From NCBI GenBank assembly GCA_964035575.1, contig OZ037853.1:32501-96500 (forward strand): a stretch of DNA of 64,000 nucleotides, given 5' to 3'. The notes under the pieces are model-generated. The model was not told the DNA's origin. It did no database searches and was given only the letters and a program-made list of their open reading frames with translations. Positions within the stretch are counted from its first letter, which is position 1. Each line of letters opens with the position of its first letter. Shown piece by piece: positions 57,595 to 64,000 of this stretch. The stretch comes from Rhynchopus sp. YZ270_cl-10. Its lineage: Eukaryota; Euglenozoa; Diplonemea; Diplonemida; Diplonemidae. Position numbers and translations under genes: made by a program.

Positions 57595-57601
57595 ATATAA
57601 G

Positions 57602-58016
57602 CCAGTTCAAGGTCCGCACTCTGGCAGCGTCAAAAGAAATAAACAACAATAAAACCACCAGTCATTCCAATGGGAGGAACGAATGACTGGCATCTCCTAA
57701 TTCTCTAAACTGCGGTGAGTGGAACACCCAACTGATGCAAACCACTGCCGCAGGTTAGCACCTACAAAAAGCAAAGAAAAGCAAAGAAAAGAAAAGCAAA
57801 AGCTGTGCATGGTCGTAAAGTAGGTGCAGGGTCGCTTAAATCCCTGAGGGCACAAAAAGCCCAGCATACACCTCCTCCAGTTGCTTTGGACCCTCCAGTA
57901 TCATGTGCCCGGGTTTGCAAAAGTGCAATGCAACCATCCCACGCGTGGCCTTCGTTCACTCAAAAAAGAGATTATATCCGGGGACGCCAGGGCAAAAATG
58001 CCGGGGGGCTGCCACC
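57602..58016. other. Intergenic
   Basis: Holds a small inverted repeat CCAGTCATTCC/GGAATGACTGG-like (57658-57690). No gene. Confidence 0.4.
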
Positions 58017-59471
58017 TCACGTTTTTGTCCCCTCGATGGAGGTTAACTCTGTGCAATCTGATAAGAAGTCGTTCCCAAGGCTTGTGACTCTGCTCAATCC
58101 TGCAAAGTTGATCGAAGTTAACCCTGTGCAACCTGATAAGAAGTTGTTCCCAAGGCTTGTTACACTGACCAATCCTGCAAAGTTGATGGAGGTTAGCTGT
58201 GTGCAACGTGATAAGAAGTCGTTCCCAAGGCTTGTGACACTGACCAATCCTGCAAAGTTGATGGACGTTAGCTCTGTGCAATCTGATAAGAAATAGTCCC
58301 CAAGGCTTGTGACACTCCCCAATCCTGTAAAGTCGATTTCGGTTAGCTCTGTGCAACCTGATAAGCAGCAGTTCCCAAGGCTTGTTGCACTGACCAATCC
58401 TGCAAAGTTGATGGAAGTTAACTCTGTGCAATCTGATACGAAGTAGTCGCCAACACTTGTTACACTGCCCAATCCTGCAAAGTCGATGGAGGTCAGCGCC
58501 GTGCAACGTGATAAGAAGCAGTTCCCAAGGCTTGTTACACTGCTCAATCCTGCAAAATCGATGGACATTAACTCTGTGCAATCTGATAAGAAGTTGTCCC
58601 CAAGGCTTGCGACCCTGCTCAATCCTGCAAAGTTGATGGAGGTTAACGACATGCAATCTGAGAGGAAGCAGTTCCCAAGGCTTGTAACACTGACCAATCC
58701 TGCAAAGTCGATGGAGGTAAACGCCGTGCAACGTGACAAGAAGCAGTGCCCGAGGCTTGTTACACTGCTCAATCCTGCAAAATCGATGGAGGTTAACTCT
58801 GTGCAATCTGATAAGAAGTCGTCCCCGAAGCTTGTGACCCTGCTCAATCCTGCAAAGTTGATGGAAGTTAACCCTGTGCAACGTGATAAGAAGCAGCCCC
58901 CAAGGCTTGTGACACTGCTCAATCCTGCAAAGTTGAATGGCGCAAAAGTGCGTAATGACTGGCACTCTTGCAGGAAGCACGCACCTATGGTCGTGACGTT
59001 GTGCAACCCAGACAGGTTGATTGATTCCAACGCTGTACACTGAAATAAGAAGTGGTCACCAATCGCAGTGACAGCCAACGGGGCACTCAGATCAAGGCTA
59101 CGCAAATTAGTCGTGAAGAGGAAAGTGTTCGGAATCGCAGTTACAACTTCTGCCTGCAGAAACAACTGCGCTACCTTGGGGTCTTCTACACTGGCAAGCC
59201 TTTTTGGTGTGAGGTCTGTCTCACCCAATGCACGAAGAGCTGCAATGGACTCTTGCTGCTTCGATTGCGTCAACACGACTGTGTCGCCAGCACTCAGCGC
59301 TGTGATATTGATGTCCTCTCCTTCGCCGTTCCCTCCGAAGTCCACGCCAAAGGTGTCTTCAGCAAACCCCGCTGCAGTTGCCACCTTCCGCTGCAGGTGC
59401 TTCGCTGTGTCATCCACATCTACGTCGACGACGTACGTCCGACCATCAAATCCCTCGATGTTGAGTTCCAT
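58017..59471 (-). CDS. Ubiquitin-like domain plus BspA-type LRR protein
   Basis: 484 aa from MELNIEGFDGRTYVVDVDVD; an ATG 20 codons upstream adds a stretch not shared by paralogs. Residues 1-70 look like a beta-grasp/ubiquitin-like domain (ELNIEGFDG, KHLQRKVATAAGF, ALSAGDTVVLTQ). A helical linker (about 72-115) precedes about 16 leucine-rich repeats of 23 residues with the consensus C-T-x-L-T-S-I-x-F-A-G-L-x-x-V-T-S-L-G-x-x-F-L, the LRR_5 type of bacterial BspA and protist surface proteins. There is no signal peptide, so a cytosolic or nuclear role is likely. Near-identity of repeats predicts repeat-number changes. It ends abruptly within a repeat (ELTSIEGTKT). Confidence 0.8.
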   Translation of the reverse strand: MELNIEGFDGRTYVVDVDVDDTAKHLQRKVATAAGFAEDTFGVDFGGNGEGEDINITALSAGDTVVLTQSKQQESIAALRALGETDLTPKRLASVEDPKVAQLFLQAEVVTAIPNTFLFTTNLRSLDLSAPLAVTAIGDHFLFQCTALESINLSGLHNVTTIGACFLQECQSLRTFAPFNFAGLSSVTSLGGCFLSRCTGLTSINFAGLSRVTSFGDDFLSDCTELTSIDFAGLSSVTSLGHCFLSRCTAFTSIDFAGLVSVTSLGNCFLSDCMSLTSINFAGLSRVASLGDNFLSDCTELMSIDFAGLSSVTSLGNCFLSRCTALTSIDFAGLGSVTSVGDYFVSDCTELTSINFAGLVSATSLGNCCLSGCTELTEIDFTGLGSVTSLGDYFLSDCTELTSINFAGLVSVTSLGNDFLSRCTQLTSINFAGLVSVTSLGNNFLSGCTGLTSINFAGLSRVTSLGNDFLSDCTELTSIEGTKT

Positions 59472-60085
59472 TGGTGTTTTGTGTGTTTTCTGTTGTGGGA
59501 GTGGTGCAAGACACAGCCATTGATGGTCCATCTATCTGTGAACTAACTGTGTGGTGTTTTGATATGCAGTCCTTTTGCATGATTACACGCAATGCTGAAA
59601 GGAAACCGAACACCGTGCCCCTACCACATTCTTTTCTATTTCTAATCTGGGGCGGATTGGAGTAGAACCACATTTCACCGACAGGTCGAGGTCGCGAAGT
59701 CACCTTGACCAAAAGAGAATGCCTATGTGGTGTTCGAAAAAACTTACCACAAACTACAAAGGTACTATGAAATAGCGGGAGTGAGGGGGGGTGCCTTTTT
59801 TACTGTTCTCAGGCCAAAATTTGGCAATTTTTTTTTTGGTAAAAATGATGGGGTTTTCACTCTCTGGGTCTGTAGGGTCTGTGCGCAATGATACCCGAAG
59901 GCTTTTGTACGGAAGGTCACCCTGGTATTACTTACCCTTAGAATGGAAGGCAACAGCATTCCCGCCCTGAGGTCAGCACTGCAGCAGCGTTTCCAGCTCT
60001 GTTGCCTGCAGTGCTTTGCGGGAGGAGTTGGCCTGTGAGGGTGTGCGGCGTGCAGCTTCGAGGTCGCAGTGCGCAGCTGGCGGCG
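59472..60085. other. Intergenic between LRR genes
   Basis: No gene. 60035-60085 belongs to the 3' flank shared by the LRR copies. Confidence 0.45.
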
Positions 60086-61122
60086 TCACTCTGCGTGTCT
60101 CAGTCGCTTCCGGGATTCCTCAAGTGGTTCGTCTCTGCTGCGTTTCGGACGGGATTCGACGTCTAACTTCCACAACGGGCCTTTCCTCACTGTGCTCGAC
60201 ACAACATCGCTGCAGCCGGTGAGGTAGATGCTCCTCAACGAAGTGCATCCTGAAAGGAAGCTGTGCTCAAGTTGTGTAACATTGCGCAGTGGTGTTAAGT
60301 CCAATGTGCGCAAAGCACTGCATTCACAAAGAAAGTTACTCTCAATTTGTGTAACATTGCTGAGCGGTGATAAGTTCAATGTACACAAAGAACTGCATCC
60401 ATCAAGAAAGCAGTGCTCTAGTTGTGTAACATTGCTCAGTGGTGTTAGATCCAGTGAACACAAAGCACTGCATCCATAAAGGAAGCAGTTCTCAATTTGT
60501 GTGCACAATGGTGGCAAGTCCAGTGAACGCAAAGAACTGCATCCACGAAGAAAGTCGCTCTCAATTTGTGTAACACTTCTGAGTGGTGTTAGGTCCAGTG
60601 TACACAAAGCAGTGCATCCATAAAGGAAGCTGCTACCAATTTGTGTAACATGGATCAACCCAGAGAGGTTGATGCTTGTCAATGAAGTGCAAGACTGCAG
60701 AAAGCAGGACCCAATTTGAGTCACAACAGACTCAGCACTCAGATCAAGACTCGTCAACGATGCAGTCATCAGGAACCCATCAGGAATCACCGTCGCAACC
60801 TCCGCCTGCAGAAGCAAACACGCTACCTCAGGATTCTTCACACTCTCCAGCCTCTCAGCAGTGATGTCGGTCTCACCCAACGCATGAAGTGCTGCTCTGG
60901 CCTCGTGTTTCTTCACCATCGTCAACACAACCATGTCTCCAGCACTCAGCTGCGTCATGTCGTATCCTTCGTCCATCGCCACCCCACCGAACCTCATCAC
61001 AAAGCCGTCTTCAGGCAACCCCACTGCAGACGCCACCTTCCGACGCATCACCGCAGTGTGTCATCCTCACCCAGCTCCACCGTATCCTTCACTCCGTTCA
61101 ACCCTTCGATAGTCAAATCCAT
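60086..61122 (-). pseudogene. Ubiquitin-like/LRR gene, copy 2, with a one-base frame change near the start
   Basis: The expected ATG (61122, opening MDLTIEGL) is followed after about 25 codons by a one-base deletion relative to copy 3: GCAGTGTGTC instead of GCAGGTGTGTC at about 61053. The rest of the frame (60086-61051) is open. Beta-grasp half (AGDMVVLTMVKKHE), linker, then 8-9 LRRs (SLTSINLSGLIHVTQIGSSF, LRTLDLTPLRNVTQLEHSFL). The C-terminus RPKRSRDEP..SRKRLRHAE has the look of a bipartite nuclear localisation signal. Either a young pseudogene, a sequencing error, or a gene started at an internal ATG. Confidence 0.65.
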
Positions 61123-61200
61123 TGTTGCGTTTTTGTGTTTCCCGAGGTTTTCCCTTGTTGTTGTCCCGGTAATGTTGATGTGGAGAAGGTGTGGGGAAAG

Positions 61201-61214
61201 AAAATTATAAAAAC
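61201..61214 (-). promoter_or_regulatory. TATA-like box, LRR copy 2
   Basis: TTTTTATAATTTTC on the minus strand, about 85 bp upstream of the ATG at 61122. The same sequence stands before copy 3. Confidence 0.45.
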
Positions 61215-61405
61215 CCGGTTCGTCTTTTGTTTAGTTGTTACGCTACCCACGTCACACGCAGCAAGAAAAAACACACATAAATCACGAAAGAATTGCGAAA
61301 AAGCACCTCACAAAGAACCCCGTGACCCGTGCGTCGTGCAGCTTCGAGGTCGCAGTGCGCAGCTGGCGGCGTCACTCTGCGTGTCTCAGTCGCTTGCGGG
61401 ATTCC

Positions 61406-62185
61406 TCAAGTGGTTCGTCGGCTGTATTTCGGACGTTCTTCAACCACTAAATGACCCAGCTCTTCCTTCACTGTGCTCGACACAACATCGCTGCAGCCGG
61501 TGAGGTAGATGCTCTCCAACGATGTGCAATCGTACAGGAATAAATATTCAATTTCCGTAACATTGCTCAGTGGTGATAGGTCCAGTGTACATAAAGAACT
61601 GCATCCATAAAGGAAGCAGTTGTCAATCTCTGTAACACTGCTGAGTGGTGGCAAGTCCAGTGTACACAAAGCAGTGCATCCTTCAAGGAAGCTGCTACCA
61701 ATTTGTGTAACATGGATCAACCCAGAGAGGTTGATGCTTGTCAATGAAGTGCAGGACTCAAGAAAGCAGGTCCCAATTTGAGTCACAACAGACTCAGCAC
61801 TCAGATCAAGACTCGTCAACGATGCAGTCATCAGGAACCCATCAGGAATCACCGTCGCAACCTCCGCCTGCAGAAGCAAACACGCTACCTCAGGATTCTT
61901 CACACTCTCCAGCCTCTCAGCAGTGATGTCGGTCTCACCCAACGCATGAAGTGCTGCTCTGGCCTCGTGTTTCTTCACCATCGTCAACACGACCATGTCT
62001 CCAGCACTCAGCTGCGTCATGTCGTATCCTGCGTCCATCGCCACCCCACCGAACCTCATCACAAAGCCGTCTTCAGGCAACCCCACTGCAGACGCCACCT
62101 TCCGACGCATCACCGCAGGTGTGTCATCCTCACCCAGCTCCACCGTATCCTTCACTCCGTTCAACCCTTCGATAGTCAAATCCAT
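61406..62185 (-). CDS. Ubiquitin-like/LRR protein, copy 3
   Basis: 259 aa, starting MDLTIEGLNGVKDTVELGED. Intact N-terminal beta-grasp domain (about 1-70), linker (ALGETDITAERLESVKNPEV), and 4-5 LRRs, fewer than copy 2. The first ~175 codons are almost identical to copy 2. Near the C-terminus a two-base difference (GTCGGCTGTA against GTCTCTGCTGCG in copy 2) shifts the frame. The protein ends ERPKYSRRTT and loses the basic, nuclear-signal-like tail. The flanks are duplicated too. Confidence 0.75.
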   Translation of the reverse strand: MDLTIEGLNGVKDTVELGEDDTPAVMRRKVASAVGLPEDGFVMRFGGVAMDAGYDMTQLSAGDMVVLTMVKKHEARAALHALGETDITAERLESVKNPEVACLLLQAEVATVIPDGFLMTASLTSLDLSAESVVTQIGTCFLESCTSLTSINLSGLIHVTQIGSSFLEGCTALCTLDLPPLSSVTEIDNCFLYGCSSLCTLDLSPLSNVTEIEYLFLYDCTSLESIYLTGCSDVVSSTVKEELGHLVVEERPKYSRRTT

Positions 62186-62263
62186 TGTTGCGTTTTTGTG
62201 TATCCCGAGGTTTTCCCTTGTTGTTGTCCCGGTAATGTTGATGTGGAGAAGGTGTGGGGAAAG

Positions 62264-62277
62264 AAAATTATAAAAAC
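62264..62277 (-). promoter_or_regulatory. TATA-like box, LRR copy 3
   Basis: TTTTTATAATTTTC on the minus strand, about 85 bp upstream of the ATG at 62185. Confidence 0.45.
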
Positions 62278-62468
62278 CCAGTTCGTCTTTTGTTTAGTTG
62301 TTACGCTACCCACGTCACACGCAGCAAGAAAAAACACACATAAATCACGAAAGAATTGCGAAAAAGCACCTCACAAAGAACCCCGTGACCCGTGCGTCGT
62401 GCAGCTTCGAGGTCGCAGTGCGCAGCTGGCGGCGTCACTCTGCGTGTCTCAGTCGCTTGCGGGATTCC

Positions 62469-62665
62469 TCAAGTGGTTCGTCGGCTGTATTTCGGACGTT
62501 CTTCAACCACTAAATGACCCAGCTCTTCTTCCTTCACTGTGCTCGACACAACATCGCTGCAGCCGGTGAGGTAGATGCTCTCCAACGATGTGCAATCGTA
62601 CAGGAATAAACATTCAATTTCCGTAACATTGCTCAGTGGTGATAGGTCCAGTGTACATAAAGAAA
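62469..62665 (-). pseudogene. 3' fragment of a ubiquitin-like/LRR gene, copy 4
   Basis: Encodes the last two LRRs and the tail (SLCTLDLSPLSNVTEIECLF, then ERPKYSRRTT), nearly identical to the end of copy 3. Upstream it is cut at 62665 and joined to the 175-bp leader repeat. The N-terminal domain is missing. Confidence 0.65.
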
Positions 62666-62840
62666 TATTAAACTTGAAAAACGTGATCCACCCCCGCAAA
62701 AAGAAAAACCAGCAAAAGGGAAGGATGGCACCACGGTGTGCCAGAGAGTGGCTTGATCCCATTTGCTGACTTATACCCAACAAAGAAGCGACACCTAAGT
62801 GAACAGGGGCCGTATACCACCGCTGGTGGCCTAGGTTAGT
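62666..62840 (-). repeat. 175-bp leader repeat joined to an LRR fragment, copy B
   Basis: Second copy of the sequence at 57421-57594, differing by a base or two. It is fused to a different LRR gene at a different codon. Confidence 0.75.
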
Positions 62841-62968
62841 ATGGGTCAGTCCATAAACCACCCCCCCCAAAAGGTAACCTGGGGTCCTTATTTTTATTTC
62901 ATCTGGGTTCTACTGGGACTTTCTCCCCGATTTTTTTTTTAATGAACTCAGAGTTAAGTTTCTGGGTT
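62841..62968. other. Spacer before terminal hairpin
   Basis: Poly-C and poly-T runs. Nothing coding. Confidence 0.4.
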
Positions 62969-64000
62969 CAATAAAAAAAACGACGAGCAAAAAGTCCAAT
63001 TGGAAATATGATGGATACCCCCCGAGAGCAAAATAAACCAACGGTAAAAATTGGTACCCTTGGTTTCCTATAGGTTCCTATAGGAAACCTACATTTTCCC
63101 ATAATTTCCCACACAACTTACTTGACAACAGGATGAAAACAAATACAAAAATGGCAAAAGTGAGTAAAACCGTGCAAGGGGCACTGGACTTTGCTAGGGC
63201 TCTGGGGGAAACGCAGTTCTCAGGGGAGAGACTCGCAAGGAGGTTCTTGCCTACGCGAAGGCACGCAGTTGTTACCGTAGGGGTTTCCGGGAAGACGTGT
63301 GGTTCAAAGCTTTATGGAAAGCGAGAGGAATATCCCTCATCCTTCACAGGAAGAACACCACCCGTGAGGGACGCGCGGTCCAACTGTATTTCTGCAGTAA
63401 CCTGGATGAGTGTGTGGGTGCCATCAGAAGGTACGGAGGGGTGAACAACGCGTATTTACCCCTTACAGCAAGGAGAATGGCAGCGGCGTCGTTGTCCGTG
63501 CCTCCAAACACGCGGAAGGCTTGTGCAAAACGTACCTTCTGATGGCACACCCACACACTCATCCAGGTTACTGCAGAAATACAGTTGGACCGCGCGTCCC
63601 TCACGGGTGGTGTTCTTCCTGTGAAGGATGAGGGATATTCCTCTCGCTTTCCATAAAGCTTTGAACCACACGTCTTCCCGGAAACCCCTACGGTAACAAC
63701 TGCGTGCCTTCGCGTAGGCAAGAACCTCCTTGCGAGTCTCTCCCCTGAGAACTGCGTTTCCCCCAGAGCCCTAGCAAAGTCCAGTGCCCCTTGCACGGTT
63801 TTACTCACTTTTGCCATTTTTGTATTTGTTTTCATCCTGTTGTCAAGTAAGTTGTGTGGGAAATTATGGGAAAATGTAGGTTTCCTATAGGAACCTATAG
63901 GAAACCAAGGGTACCAATTTTTACCGTTGGTTTATTTTGCTCTCGGGGGGTATCCATCATATTTCCAATTGGACTTTTTGCTCGTCGTTTTTTTTATTGA
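62969..64000. repeat. Large inverted repeat, arms ~468 bp, loop ~93 bp
   Basis: 62969-63436 is the reverse complement of 63530-64000. The only difference I see is two bases (GGGTGCC against GGGTGTGCC) near the loop. The arms contain the palindromic TTTCCTATAGG/CCTATAGGAAA repeats and a frame starting MKTNTKMAKVSKTVQG on both strands. The right arm runs up to the window edge, so the true end is not seen. Confidence 0.9.
63133..63542 (+). CDS. Possible small ORFs inside the terminal inverted repeat
   Basis: Two overlapping plus-strand frames: 63133-63444 (103 aa, MKTNTKMAKVSKTVQGALDF) and 63297-63542 (81 aa, containing YFCSNLDECVGAIRRYGG and reading across the loop). A minus-strand 163-aa frame (63344-63835) begins with the same residues as the first because of the inverted repeat. 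Composition is coding-like and GC-richer than the flanks. No family recognised. It may be a fragment of an element protein. Confidence 0.3.

Noticed and set aside
57540-57600. 5S rRNA-like GGCCGTATACCACCG
   Set aside because: The match to the 5S 5' end is about 15 nt and the conserved internal control region does not follow.

Overview
The window comes from a nuclear genome of a unicellular eukaryote that I cannot place further. The evidence is a truncated piece of eukaryotic rDNA (18S 3' end, ITS1, 5.8S, ITS2, 28S 5' end), a GT-AG intron with a polypyrimidine tract inside a mitochondrial-type Ind1/NUBPL gene, TATA-like boxes just upstream of several start codons, and eukaryotic protein families (NACHT/WD40, ADP-ribosyltransferase, CUB-like, ubiquitin-like). 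Coding DNA is GC-rich; the DNA between genes is full of AT-rich and simple repeats. All convincing genes lie on the minus strand; the rDNA fragment is on the plus strand.

Layout. 1-11000 is a gene-free mosaic of at least two non-autonomous mobile elements, in both orientations and nested: a ~745-bp element with short inverted ends (called M here) and a poly-A-tailed retroposon with a 5' minisatellite (called R here). 11372-12248 is a broken or spliced membrane sensor gene. 14106-19436, 23151-28808 and 49848-55160 are three near-identical giant paralogs with the order N-myristoylation signal, ankyrin repeats, R-S-ExE ADP-ribosyltransferase, poly-Gly linker, NACHT ATPase, pentapeptide-like stretch, 14 WD40 repeats. 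Between them lie a small SnoaL/NTF2-like gene (20275-20616), an SDR/retinol-dehydrogenase-like gene (30401-31285), a type I membrane protein with four CUB-like repeats (32089-33870), the two-exon Ind1/NUBPL gene (35728-37145), a ~5.5-kb fold-back element holding a dead LINE (about 37170-42650), a coiled-coil protein with a long Gln-Ala repeat (44489-46606), a TPM-domain membrane protein (47472-48257) and the orphan rDNA fragment (48405 to about 49340). 57126-62840 holds a cluster of ubiquitin-like plus leucine-rich-repeat genes, with one long gene, two tandem copies carrying small frame changes, and two 3' fragments that share one foreign 175-bp leader. The window ends in a large hairpin (62969-64000).

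The most interesting system is the ankyrin-ART-NACHT-WD40 family. It has the layout of an NLR/STAND immune-type receptor: membrane anchor, enzymatic effector, ATPase switch and repeat sensor. The enzyme and switch halves are almost invariant between copies, while the WD40 surfaces and two simple-repeat linkers differ. Its function is inferred from domain order only. The ubiquitin-like/LRR family is a second repeat-receptor-like set undergoing tandem duplication and recombination. The remaining genes look like unrelated housekeeping or surface genes, and nothing suggests operons.
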